Assembly: GCF_000471905.2 (NCBI RefSeq) | Contig: NW_006499535.1 | Span: 149,153 to 213,152 of the forward strand | Length of the DNA: 64,000 nt | Direction: 5' to 3' | DNA from: Amborella trichopoda | Taxonomy: Eukaryota > Streptophyta > Magnoliopsida > Amborellales > Amborellaceae | Shown: piece after piece, positions 37,391 to 49,062 of the stretch | Layout of the letters: each line of letters starts with the position of its first letter | How positions within the stretch are numbered: the stretch's first letter is position 1 | Translations under genes and position numbers: made by a program | Notes under the pieces: model-generated | Seen by the model: the letters and a program-made list of their open reading frames with translations, nothing else | Databases searched by the model: none | Told to the model about the DNA's origin: nothing

Positions 37391-38656
37391 AATTGTGTCC
37401 AAACATGGGTGGATTGATCAAAATTAGACCTAATTACTGAAAATTAAGATTAAATTGAATTAAAATAAATTCTAAAAATGGGTGCAAAAGGACTGCTTTG
37501 CCCCAGCCTAACAATGTGTGGAAATCCAGAATAGTCCCTATTATTGCCCGAGATCTTACGTGATCTTCTATGGCTGACCCGTAGATGTTCTGATGCCCGT
37601 TTAATTGAAAGATTATTATTTTCTTGTAGGGATCGGCATGGCGATTATTTTGATACCAACTTCGACCCATGAATCATGTTTTTGAGCCATGATCACGAGA
37701 CTTGAAATTTGTTTGAGTCTCGAAAACTTCGGATCGATAGTACGGTTGTCCCTTAATGTTTTTCTATAATTTCTTTATCATAGTACACTGAGCATGCCAT
37801 CATGATCACGTGGCAACAAACGGAAAGCGATTTGGAGCCCGAACGAAGATTTCACAATTTTTGAGTTTTGGTCGGAATATGGAATCCGAGAGCCAAAATT
37901 TTATTTACATCGTTGGCTTCGTACATGAAATCTAACCGTCCATCATGTCTGGGGTTCGAATAAATGGTAACCTTGGACCTTACGCACACAATGTAATTAG
38001 TTTGACGTTGATTAGTTCTGTGAGCATTGTGATTTGGTCCATCGAGCAAGGCACGTCACTGCTGAATTTCTGCAACTTCTTCATGGATCGACAACTTCTC
38101 TTTAGCTTTTCTCTCTGCTCAGACATCATCTCGGAGTGTGCCATATATCGAATTGTTTATCTTGATGAGATGAATATGCTCACCAAATTTGGGAGTGATC
38201 CGACTTGGAATGAGTGAGTTAAGGGCCCTGAAAGTGACTGCTCGTGACTGTAAAAACAGCCACCTTTAATAGTGAGGCCACAGGGGAATAGTGTGCTACC
38301 CCTCATGTTTCAGTGTTTTGCTCATATCTTTGTTCTGGAGCATCCGATTAAGCCAAAACTTGGCCCATAGGGGTTTTCGTCCTTGTCGAATTTAATGAAA
38401 TTGGTCCCATAGTGAAATCGTTGTAGGGTCTGTTTCAGGGTGCTAGAGGCCGATTTTGCTGAAATTGTTTCTTTGTGTTCACTGCCTTAAACATGTCTGA
38501 TCGTGATGACACTTGGCAGGTGGTCTTTTGAAGTGCCGATAAATATCTAGACCAATTCTGGGGCCATTTTAAGACTATCAAGAATTTTCACTGCTTTGTT
38601 GGCTTTATTGACTTGCTTCCTACCAGGGACCAAGGTGATGAAAAAACGTTCAAACA

Positions 38657-38670
38657 GCTTGCCCCTCCGA
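38657..38670 (-). other. M1 polypurine tract
   Basis: The minus-strand read TCGGAGGGGCAAGC ends against the LTR start TGTTTGAACG. M3 has the equivalent GGTGGGGCATGC at 61982-61993. Confidence 0.85.
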
Positions 38671-40279
38671 ATGTTGTGCTTCAAGGGAAGCGAGAAAGAC
38701 AATCATTTGGATTGTTTCCTTTGGATTTTAATTTTTTCTACTTAGCCATAAGACCACGTGAACGCCGAGGAGATTAACGTAATCGTGTAACTAGGCTGCT
38801 CAGACGTAGGGATACATTGTTCGTGGGTCCGTCAGTGGAGATTTTAGGGGGGAAGAGACTTTTTTAAGGGATCTTGTCGAAGTCCTCACCCTCATGTGGA
38901 CTGTTTGTGATTCTGAATCTGAGGCTTTTGTACATACCTCATTAGTCAAAATCAGGCCCATCTAGCAATTGTGTGCCATGTCGAAGGGCATTGTTCCTAT
39001 TTGGTCTGGGTTTTCTTGCATCCTCTGGTGTTGAGCCACGTTTTGAAGATGAATGGTGTGTTGAAGGGCCTTGCGTCGACGCCATTATCTTTACTAATTA
39101 ATCGTTCTTTGGCGAGTAGGGTACCTCAATTTGCCGAGGTGACCAGCTCTGGGTACAAACACCCCTACCCACTGTTGTGCAGCTAGGACAATCACCCCGA
39201 TTGTCGGTCTAAAGTCTGACTAACCAGTTATTCCTTGGCGAGTAGCGTACCTCAGGTTGTCGAGGTGACTAGTTCGGGGTATAACCCTCCCTACCCACTG
39301 CTGTGCAGCTAGGACATTCACCCCGATTGCTGGTCCAAGGTCATAGCAGACTTAACTTCCTTGGGGCGTCTTCAACATTTTTTAAAGTATGTTGATGACC
39401 TTGTGAGAATGATGCTCTTTGTCATGAGACTTGTCTTACTTTCTCGGTGAGTCTTCTGTCTTTCAAGTCCTTTTTACAACTAGACTCAGACTGTCAGAAT
39501 ATTTTCCTTGAAGCTCATATTTCTAGTTTTATGCCACCAGGGACTTTCTTCCTTTGAGTGAGGGTTGAAGCTGCTTGTTGAGATGAGTGTTGCATTAGCC
39601 TGTTTATTAGTCCAAATGTCCTTTGTGGAATTTTGCTTGAACATGGGAAGCGGTGCCTTGGAGACGATTTTCACCAACTTCTTTTTATTTGGGGCTCTTT
39701 TACCCATGACCTTTCGGCCATGTCCACCCTTTTTATCCATTTTTTCTCACGATGCCCTTTCGGGTTTTCACAGAAGTTCTATGAATAAAAAGGGAACCCT
39801 GTTTCATAGAACTTTTTTACTTATGGTTTCGTGACCATGCCTGTCTGTCATTTATACTCATAGTGTTCCCTTGGTCCGGTATACACCTTGCCCGTTATTC
39901 CTTTATTTTTTTTATGAGGACGTGTTTAAGTCATGCCTCCAAGACCTATGCGAAACAGTTTAACGTCATGCGGCCTAGACGTGCACCATAGTTTAAGGTC
40001 ACACAGCTAGACTGTAATGGTGATGGATGGCAGTCTATGAAGGCCATGAAGTGAGTATGGTGGTGGTTTGGCTCACTTGGGGAGATGTCTCGAGGCTACC
40101 TACGAGAGATGGACAATGTATGAAACGTGAGTGGATGATGGTGACCCACTAACTAACAACCAGTATGGATGGCAGGATGGTTCGCCATTTTGTGAGCATG
40201 GGTGAGACTCACTGGGGACGTAATGAAGGTGGTGCATGCACACTAACAGGTAGTTTAGAGAAGGCGTGCGTGAAAGTGT
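38671..40279 (-). other. M1 3' UTR, first part
   Basis: Non-coding and collinear in places with M3 61994-63080. A direct duplication of about 126 bp lies at 39105-39345 ('ggcgagtag.gtacctcag' to 'ccccgattg.tggtc'). The block 39690-39860 has the 'tacccatgac..cggccatg' lines shared with M2 and M3. From 39950 the 'cagtttaacgtcatgcggc' motif begins. Confidence 0.7.
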
Positions 40280-41660
40280 ACGAAAAGGCGTGTGAGCATA
40301 TGTGGTGGCAAGTTTATGGTCATGCCTCTAGGACCTGCGTGAAGCAGTTTATAGTCATGCCAGTAGGACGTGTACAATGATCTAAGGTCGTACAGCTGGA
40401 CCGTGGTTGTGCAGTTTAAAGTCAAACAACTAGGACCATGCGATTTAAGGTCGTGCAACTAGACCTCCGCTACAGTTTAAGGTCATATAGTTTGAACCAT
40501 GGTGCTGAGCCTTTTATCGTCATACGGCTAGGACGTGTACTATGGTTTAAGGTCATATAGCTAGACCATGGTTATGCAGTTTAAAGTCATACGACTAAGA
40601 CCATGTAGTTTAAGGTTGTGCAACTAGACCTCCACTACAATTTAAGGCCATATAGTTTGGACCATGGTGCTGAGCCTTGTATCGTCATGCGGCTAGGAGA
40701 TGTACTATGATTTAAGGTCATACAGTCGGACCGTGGTTATGTAGTTTAAAGTCGTACAACTAGGACCATGCAGTTTAAGGTCATGCAACTAGACCTTCGC
40801 TACATTTTTAGGTCATATAGTTCAGACCATGGTGCTTAGCAGTTTAGAGTCATGCAGTATGGACCAAGGCTAAAGAAGTTTAGGATCATGCAGTATGGAC
40901 CGAAGCTGAGCAGTTTAGGGTCATGCAGTATGGACCGTGGTGCTGAGCAGTTTAGGTTCATGCAGTATGGACCGAGGCTGAGCAGTTTAGGGTCATGCAG
41001 TATGGACCGAGGCTGAGCAGTTTAAGGTCATGCAGTATGGACCGCAGCTACAGTTTAAGGTCATATAGTTTGGACCATGTAGTTTAGGGTCGTGCATCTA
41101 GACCATAGGCTATGCACTTTAGGGTCGTGCAGTATGGACCAAGGCTGAGCAGTTTAGGGTCATGCAGTACAAACTGCAGCAACGGTTTAAGGTCATATAA
41201 TAGGGTCATGCATCTAGACCATAGGTTGTGGAGTTTAAGGCCATGCAACATGGACTGAGGCAGAGCAGTTTAGGATCATGCAATATGGAGCAAGGCTGAG
41301 CAGTTTAAGGTCATGCAGTATGGACTGAGGCTGAGCAGTTTAGGGTCATGCAGTATGGACCGTGGTGCTGAGCAGTTTAGGGTCATGCAGTATGAACCGA
41401 GGCTGAGCAGTTTAGGATCATGCAGTATGGACCGAGGCTGAGCAGTTTAGGGTCATGCAGTATGCACCGCAGCTACAGTTTAAGGTCATATAGTTTGGAC
41501 CATATAGTGTAGGGTTGTGCATCTAGACCATAGGCTATGCAGTTTAGGGTAGTGTAGCATGGACCAAGGTTGAGCAGTTTAGGGTCATGCAGTGTGGACC
41601 ACAGCTACAGTTTAAGGTCATATAGTTTGGACCATGGAGTTTAGAGTCATGCATTTAGAC
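40280..41660. repeat. M1 3' UTR satellite-like array
   Basis: It has two parts. At 40310-40860 higher-order units of about 167 bp are each built of four to five related 35-bp subunits ('cagtttaaggtcatgcaac' + 'tagacc'). At 40840-41660 there is a nearly uniform array of about 35-36 bp units reading 'gcagtttagggtcatgcagt' + 'atggaccgaggctga', some twenty copies, with interspersed older variants. M3 has only a single higher-order unit at the same place. Confidence 0.95.
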
Positions 41661-42150
41661 CATCGTGTAGGTAGCAATGTAAGTGGAGCTTCATAGGGAA
41701 TAGGTCTATGGATGGTAATCCGACTCCCTGGGGATAAAATGGCTAAGACTATTCACAAACTGAGGGCTCAAATGGAAATGGTGGCTTGATGAAGGATGAT
41801 CAGCAGAAGTGGACCTCACTGTGGCTTTAAAGGGGGTAAGCGTACTCTCTGGGTGAAAGATGAGTCTCTATAATAGGTAACCCGACTCCCTGGGGGTAAG
41901 GTAGCTTAGTGTGAAGTTGATCCACTAGGGATTGGGGAAGTAAGAGTGACCCTAACTTCACTAGGGATGATGGACCACAGTATGGGTGTGACTCCTAGTG
42001 GGGGATGAGGGACAGCTCCTGACTCCATTGGGGAAGTCACAGTTTAGGTGCAACAGCTTGGGTGCAAGTCCACTAGGGATGACATATCCTGGCTTGGGTT
42101 CAACTCCACTAAGGATAGTGGTAGGGCACACACTGCTTGAAATACGGCCA
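41661..42150 (-). other. M1 3' UTR, block shared with M3
   Basis: The block from about 41680 on ('ggaataggtctatggatgg', 'ccctggggataa', repeated 'tccactagggatg') matches M3 63770-64000. It contains seven to eight short 'actccactagggatga' repeats with irregular spacing. No coding signal. Confidence 0.7.
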
Positions 42151-44045
42151 TTGCCATGTGTAGCGTCCATGGTTTATTGCAAATATTCAACCGGCATTGA
42201 GTTCTCACAACACAACCAGTGCTGTTCAGCTGGCGTAGTGAATGACCCGTGGTATTATCTGAAGACAAACGGCGTTGGAGACATACTCAGGGCTAAGTCA
42301 ACCGAATCTGGGGTTGTATTTGGAAACTCACCAGGCGTTGCGTCAATCGGCGCTAGGGTCATCTAGAAATTCGCACTGCGTCAACCGGCGCTGGGGATGT
42401 ATCGAATTTGACCCAATGCTACGTCAACCGGCGCTGCGGATGGATCGATGAGAGTTGCCTTGAGCATTGTGTCGAAGCCCGACCCGGTTCTTTGTCTCTT
42501 GGTCTCCCTTGGATGCAACTGGTATTCCGAGTTTGTGAAGGGCTTTTAAGGGCAGTGTAGTCTATATAAGAGGGTAAAACCTCGTTTTCCTATATTTTTC
42601 ACCAAGGGTAACAAACTTAAACGCAAGTTTTATTTAATCATGAGGAAAGAGCTCTCGGTTGAAGTTTCCAGCGAGCAGTGGAACTTCAGCAACAGTCTCT
42701 GCAGGGAAGGTTCTTCAGTAGGCAGGAGGATTTGAGCAAGGGTTTTGCAGAGGAGACCTTCGGCGTACGGACTTTGCCTTGAATTTGGCGAAGTTGCAAA
42801 GAGAGTAACAGGGAAAGGAGAGTCCTCCAGGAATTTTTTCGCAAAAGGGAAGGAATTCTGGCTGTCGTTTTCCTTTCTTGTAGAAAAGGTGGGAAACACA
42901 GCACTGAGCATTTTCGCTGATCCTAGGAATTTTCCAGGGATTTTTAAGGGGTTTCCCGACGGTTGTGGAAGTTTTCCAACATCGCTCGTGGTGTTGCATA
43001 AGTTTTCTGGCACTTTAAAGAGTTTTATCGAGGTTTCTCCACTTTTTGACACTGTTAGTGGTGTTGCAAAGGTTTCCCGACAAGGTTTCGGTGAAGTCCA
43101 ACCTAAAAAGATAGGCGGGAAGATTTTCCTGTGAGTTTTCGGCTGTGTGGGAGCAATTCCGACGGAAGGAGAGCGGTCATAGGAGGTGGACCATCGTGGG
43201 GGAAGGCATACAGTTGCTGGAGGTGAACCATCGTCCTTGGAAATCATGTGACCATCAAGGAGGTATGAAAGCTTAAGTTTTGAAATATGAGGAATTTCGG
43301 GAGGCAAACAGTCGCGACAGATCCGGCACTAACAGAGGTGCAACTGGCGCTGAGGCAACAGCTGTTGATGGTTTGTAGTGTCGACACAACCGGCACTGAA
43401 CCTCAAGAAAGGCAACCAACGCTAAGGGCTAGGAGCACAACCGGTGTTGGCTTCAGTCGGCGCTCGTTAGCACATGTGGCTTATCGCGATGTGAAGAAAG
43501 ATGCTCGCATATGGTGGTAAGTCACGTGCGGGGTTCACGACGCTCGGCGATGAGCTATGTACGACAATGTTTATGGGGCGAAAAAAAGTGGCGAAGGATG
43601 GGGCGTGGCTTGTGGTACCTGTTGGAAGCCAAATCCTTGAGGACAACAATGAGGTCCATGTTGTTCTATGGAAGGGCATCCACTGTGAACAGGGCATGCT
43701 TCTCGTCATAGGCCAGCTTCTTGCCAGGGCAGCCCCCCTTGTATGTTTGATACACATGTCGAATGGATCCTACGTCGTATGTTTGATATACATGTCAGAT
43801 GAGGTACTTGGCTTGTATGTCTAACGTACACGTCAGATGGACTGAGGCTATCTTCTTGGAGTGGCTATGCTTTGTCTTCTGGCCTGTAACCATCCTCTTA
43901 CTCGTCAAATGAATTAAAGCTAACTCTCCAAGTGGTTTCGCTTCTTCTTCATGAGGAGGTCCTTCCTTTCGTGGGTTTGCCTCTTACTCTTGGGACAGGC
44001 ATTTGTTTTGACCTATAACCGTCCTCTTACTCTCAGATGTAAGAA
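42151..44045 (+). other. promoter-like block of unclear origin inside M1
   Basis: Plus-strand reading: three units of about 43 bp with 'gcgtcaaccggcgctgggg' (42330-42450), then a clear TATA box (CTATATAAGAGG at 42562-42573), then a transcript-like stretch. Further 'caaccggcactg' words occur at 43290-43460, and 'tacatgtcagatg' lines at 43745-43840. The arrangement of repeat, TATA and leader resembles the U3/R part of an LTR on the plus strand. It replaces the pol 3' half of M1. Candidates are a solo LTR of another family, or an antisense promoter belonging to M1 as in M2. No TSD is visible. Confidence 0.45.
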
Positions 44046-45050
44046 TAAAATCACAACTTGGATTGCTTTGATCTTGACTGGCCCTACTTCAAGCCCTCGA
44101 TGTTTAACGATGAATCCTAAGAACTTTCCTGAATGCGCGCCGAACGCACATTTCAGCGGATTCATCTTAAGTGGATGAAGACGTAGTCGCTCAAATACTT
44201 TTTCAAGGTCTTTCATGCGAGCATCCTTCTCTTCAGATTTTACCACCAAATTATCTACATAACACTCTACCTCTTTGTGCATCGTAGCTTTAAAAATGGT
44301 GGTCATTTCTCTCTGGTATGTGGCGCCAGCATTCTTTAATCCAAAAGGCATCATTGTGTAATAGAAGACCCCTTTTGGAGTTAAGAATGCAATGGCCTCT
44401 TCATCTTCAGGCCCCGTTCTTATCTGATTATACCCAGAGTATCCATCCATGAAGGAAAAGATTTGACAATGAGTTGTGGAGTCGATGAGCATCTCAGTGA
44501 ATGGCAATGAGAAGTCATCCTTGGGATAAGCGGTATTCAAATCGCGAAAGTTAATACAGGCCCTGAATTGACCATTCTTCTTCTTGACTAAAAAGATATT
44601 TTCTAGCCATTTCGGGTACTTGACTTCACGGATGAAACCTGCTTGTCTAAGTTTAGTTATCTCGGCATCCATCTGCATTTCAAGATCAAGACTGAACCTT
44701 CTTGATTTCTATTTGACAGGTTTGACAGTCAAATCAATGCCAAGAGGATGAATGGCGACTTCACGGTCTAAACTAGGCATCTCATGGTAATGCCAAGAAA
44801 AGACATCCCGGTTCTTTTCCAAGAAGGCAATGAACTCCTCTTTCTCGTCTAGAGGCATTCTTGCTGAAATGAAGGTAGGTCTGGGGTCCGCTTCATCTCC
44901 AAGATTTATTTCTTCGAGTTCGTCAGCTGTGGCATGACCACCTTCTTTCAATTCTTCTGGAGCCTCTTGCAACTCTTCCTTGTTGTTTTCAAGGATCTTT
45001 TGATTGACCTCAAATGCAGAGACCCATGATCCCGACATCTCTGCCTCCAA
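44013..45050 (-). pseudogene. pol (RT): M1 reverse transcriptase (pol ends here)
   Basis: Read right to left: an acidic lead 'NLGDEADPRPTFISARMPLD', then 'RDVFSWHYHEMPSLDREVAI'. Then come the RT fingers and palm: 'LVKKKNGQFRACINFRDLNT', 'YPKDDFSLPFTEMLID', 'FMDGYSGYNQI', 'LTPKGVFYYTMMPFGLKNAG', 'LKCAFGAHSGKFLGFIVKHR'. This is a typical Tat-group RT, close to E1. Homology to E1 pol stops at about 44046; what follows on the plus-strand left side is a promoter-like block. M1 as assembled could not supply RNase H or integrase. Confidence 0.92.
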
Positions 45051-45640
45051 TAGAGGCCCAGAGTGGATTATAATTTCTGCATCTTTCCCAGTTTGAGGAA
45101 GGGAAGGGTCTTCTATAAACAGGGGTTGTTTCTCGGCCTACTAGAGTTCATCTTGAAGATCGCAAGGAATTTGGGATTCAACGATTGTAGTGCAAGAAGT
45201 ATGCCAATGCGAATCACTTGGCCTTTGAGCAGCTATCTGTAGTGTTTATTCTGCATGGGTTGGTGTTTTATACTCTCAGGAAACTTTGGGCAGCTTTTTA
45301 CGTCATGGCTAGAGTTAGATGGGTGCAAGGGATCTTTTAGGTCTTTCCCTTGCTTAGACCATTGGGGAGTGCTTTCAATGTCATCACCCTCATTAGACGT
45401 TTGCTGAGTGTAAGATGACAAGGGAACATCCTCTTGACAGGATGAAGAAGGAAAAAGGATCGTGCCGGGGATGAAGTCCAGCAAAGTTGGAAACAGAGGA
45501 AGGGGCCTGAGAAATTCCTGCTCAACTATGGGTTGAGCGGTCTTGTTTCTTCAACGAGCAGCCCTTGGTGGCTGTCTCTTTCTGGTTTTCTGAATTGATT
45601 TCTAATTCGTCTCGCTAGGGTGGTAAACCACTCTAGCTTC
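45051..45640 (-). pseudogene. M1 gag-pol spacer
   Basis: This minus-strand acidic/serine-rich linker includes 'VEQEFLRPLPLFPTLLDFIP' and 'TSNEGDDIESTPQWSKQGKD', matching E1 'VEQEFLRPIPPLPTLLDFIS' and 'MSNEGDDVKSTPQWFTQGKD'. No aspartic protease motif is recognised, as in E1. Confidence 0.7.
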
Positions 45641-48600
45641 ACGAACCGCTTCTCATCTTAAGGACTTGAGTCTGCTTCGGCCATGGTAGATCATCCAGGG
45701 CTGAGAAGTCGAGGGTTCTGTAGAGTTTGGGTCATTGATCAGAAGGTCCTGCCTTGTGAGATCTTCTTTCCCCAATGAGGAAGTGATTTAGGGATCACTT
45801 ACAGGGAGGTTGTAAAATTCTTGACACTCCTGTATCTTCTCTGAGAATATATCAAGGAAAGTTTTACATTCTGATAAATAATGACCTCTTATCTAATGGA
45901 ATGGGCACCAACGATCTTCAGTCCCCTTAGCAAGAAGGCGGGTTACCTTGCCTGCTTTAGTGTGATTATGCCTTCTTGAAGCATTATAATGAAGAGGGCG
46001 TAGAGGATACCCGACATTTTGTCCTCCTCTTAAATGATTACGGCATGGGAGGCCACGGTTGCCCCGGAGGCCTCAGTTGCCTTCTTTAAATCTTTAAGCT
46101 TTATCTGACCTATCAGAATCAGGGCCTCAATGATATCCTTCAGCGTGTAGCAATCGTCTGTGGGATGATTGATCCTCTGACGGTAGACACCATACTTTGC
46201 CTAAGTGTCAAGGCCAGATTGCTCAGGGAACCTGGCTTCTGGAAGCTGGATAATATTCTGCTCCACTAATAACTGGAATAGCATAAGGACCCATTCCTCC
46301 TCGAAGGGATAGACTTTATTCCTATGCTTGGTTAAATATTCACTTCAATCAAAGTTGGCTGGTGGAGGTACCCAATTGTACGATTGTTGGTGCTTACCAG
46401 CCTGGGGTGTTACCTTCGTCGTGCTTACCTCTTTAGAGAGGTCCCAAGTTTGAGAGGGGGCCCTCTTTGAATCATTGACCATAACGGCTGCACTAAGTAC
46501 CCCTGTCGATTGGCTGCCCTGTGTGATATTTCCAAGGCCACCATTGCCCTTGTTGTTCGCTGAACTTGTAAATCTTGTCGTGCCCCACCATGATGGCGTG
46601 ATAAACTTTCTATGCGAACTGATTTAGAGATCAACTCTGACATGGAGGTCAGATTAGAGGCATCGACATGTCGAGCAATTTCAAGTCCATGTTCTGCACG
46701 CAAGTTTGGACTGCTTCCTTCTCGAGCATAGGATAAGGATTGCGGGAAGCTAAGTTTCTCCATCTTGATATGAACTGATCTACAGGCTCATCAAGGTCTT
46801 GAGTCAAGGTGAGAAGCTCGATGGTTTGAACTTCTCTTTCGATCTCATAGAAGCATTGATAGAATAGTTTCTCCATCTCCTCTCATGTTTGTACCGAGTT
46901 TGGAGGAAGTCGGGCATACCATTGAAATGCTAGGCCATCAAGGGTCTCAACAAACTGGCGGAGAAGAAGTCTCTCGTCAGCTGTTGTTTCCCGACATGCT
47001 GCCTAGAAGTGGGCGATATGCCAGTTTGGGGAAGCGGTTCCGATGAATAGAGGAAACTTCCCTTTCTTATAGCCTGAGGGGAATAGGACCTGATCAATAT
47101 AGGAAGGATATGGTCTTTGATAAGGCATCGCACCCTGTATGCTCGAAACTTGTCGGTTCTACAGGCTATTGGTGACCATAGTGTCAATATCTAACTAAGA
47201 GATCGAATGAGGGACAAAATTGTTTTGTGAGGTAGACAAATAAGGCTGTCGTGGAGGTACACATTAGAGTGATGGGAATTGATCTCATGGTTAGCCGACT
47301 GGCATGCCACGTCAATACGATTGATCTTCTCCATCATCACGTGCACCATGTCCTTAAACTTGTTCATACGATCCTCCTGCGCATCGCAGGGCTCGCTTAC
47401 GACCATTACACTAACTGTTTCAGTACGAGGGTCCACGTTAGTAGCAACAAAGAGTTTGCGAGCTTGACGGGTCATACATGGTAAGTCAGTTAGTAAGGGG
47501 TCAGCATGCCCTGATTAAACTCAACTTTTGTACGCAGATCATGTTTGGACCGATTCTCGACGGTCTTGGGATTATGGCTGAGGAGCCGGTTCATGACGGT
47601 CTTGGGACTGTGACTGGGTCTTCTTTTGTGACAGTAACCACAACACAAGGCTCATTGAGCTCTTCTTCAGGCTTCATCATCTAAAGGGGATAAAAGGGAT
47701 TAGATCGTCAAAATTAGTTGCTTTCACTACCTTGGTCACCTCCCTCGTAGAAATTCGCAGACCTGCATCGCGTTTAGCCTCGAGGTTTTGAAGGGCCTCA
47801 TGCCAAAACTGTGATCTAGGTCGCGGCAGGTCAACTCTTCTCGCACAGGAGAGAGCTGTCTCTATCAGGTGCGACAATGGATGAGAGTCAAGAACTGGAG
47901 TCATCTTGGGCAGGGGAGGATGAAGGACTTAATCTTCCATGAGGTCCATGCCCCAAGCTCTCTGATGAGCTCCAGAGACATGACCAAAGTGTATCAAGGC
48001 TAGTTCAGGATAGTACTCATGGGGAAAACCTTCGAGTACCAAGGCTGGAGGTGCTTGCTCGATGAAGAAGGAGCAGGTAGGAGGAGGGTAGACTCATGAG
48101 GAGGCTTGAGTCAAGGACGAGGGGACATCTGAGATGGCGACGCATGTGAGCCCCTTGAGGAAGGATTACGGGAGACCTAAGGGTCAACCTGGGCTCGTGC
48201 AAGTGATCTGGTCTTAAGAGGTCGAGAACTATGAGCAGGTATCTGTAAAAGAACAGGTGTAGGCCTACCCCTTACAAGGTGCGCTTGTGTGTGCATAGGA
48301 GGAGGATGAGAAGGTCATCTCCTGTGTACTTGGGTTGGCGTAATAATGACATTGTCCCCAGCAGTGAGATGCACATGAGTGGCATGCATAGGATCTGGCC
48401 TTGGAAGGTTTGATCTTAAACATGGTCTCGAGCCAACAGGAGGTTTGCCCTGAGGTGTGACTCGAGTGGATGACCCACAAGCCTTGTGGTGTGTGTGAGG
48501 GGTGGAGACCGTAGGGTTTCTACCTCGAAGTGTTAAGCCTCTAGGGATAAAGACCAATGGTGCAGAAATGTGGGGGATAGCCTTATGGCGACCCGCAGAA

Positions 48601-48962
48601 GCAATGACAGCTTGCTTGTCTTTTGCAGAAAGGGACTGGGCAGCCTTCCGCCCTACCTCAGAAACACGATCGGCAAGTAACTTGCCAGTGGCTGGGTGCA
48701 TGCTGTGTGGGGCAACATAAGTATTGCCCATACAAGGCTCCTTGGTGGAGTTTCCACCAGAGCGAAGAGATGGGGAGTGAGGGACCTTCAAGTCCCTCCT
48801 CACACCAGTCCATGTTAAGACTTGGGAGCTAGACAAGGGGTCTTTGCTCAAGAGGATGGTCGAGCATGAAGTCAAAGGACCTTGTTCCCTAGGGACACTC
48901 TCGAATAAGGGGATAACAAAATCCTCGATCTGGATAAATGGGATGTAGAACCCAGCAGCCAT
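45641..48962 (-). pseudogene. gag: M1 gag (broken)
   Basis: Start chosen at 48962, about 80 bases inside the PBS: 'MAAGFYIPFIQIEDFVIPLF' (M2 begins the same way, 'MGFQYSSFVQVGDLIIPIF'). A proline/serine-rich region to 48000 follows, then 'MTPVLDSHPLSHLIETALSC' (47850-47904), 'MVHVMMEKINRIDVACQSAN' (47300-47390), and capsid at 46600-47190 ('ARHVDASNLTSMSELISKSV'). Two fingers are at about 46150-46200 ('RQRINHPTDDCYTLKD') and 45860-45920 ('WCPFH' with 'RGHYLSEC'). It ends with the 'YHGRSRLKSL' motif. Collinear with E1; broken in several places. Confidence 0.87.
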
Positions 48963-49040
48963 AAGTGAATGAGAAAAAAGAATGAAATGAGATAAAGAAC
49001 AAACTAGCCAAACAAGAACGATCCGACTAAGGGGTAGTAA

Positions 49041-49059
49041 GTCCCCAGTGGAGTAGCCA
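49041..49059 (-). other. M1 primer binding site
   Basis: Minus-strand TGGCTACTCCACTGGGGAC, three bases inside the 5' LTR. M2 has TGGTGACTCCATTGGGGAC at the same place, so both families use the same type of primer tRNA. Confidence 0.85.
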
Positions 49060-49062
49060 AAC

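Larger units (their letters stand above)
35544..38656 (-). repeat. M1 3' LTR (left)
   Basis: This 3113-bp LTR pairs with 49063-52208 along its whole length. It holds a 47-bp GA-rich minisatellite (36420-37110), a GA microsatellite (37110-37230), a TATA box and an AATAAA-like signal. The segment 37650-38650 keeps words such as 'gatcacgagacttgaaattt' in all M1/M3 LTRs. Confidence 0.95.

Noticed and set aside
40280-41660. Possible CRISPR array
   Set aside because: Units are directly adjacent without unique spacers, are degenerate, and lie in the 3' UTR of a plant LTR element.
42630-43307. Minus-strand ORF of 225 codons
   Set aside because: It resembles no Pol domain, lies over a promoter-like plus-strand block with overlapping frames on both strands, and its composition is not convincing. 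Left as non-coding, though it is the longest unexplained frame within M1.
48502-48832. Plus-strand ORFs opposite the M1 gag
   Set aside because: Shadows of the minus-strand gag, which has family matches in E2 and M2.
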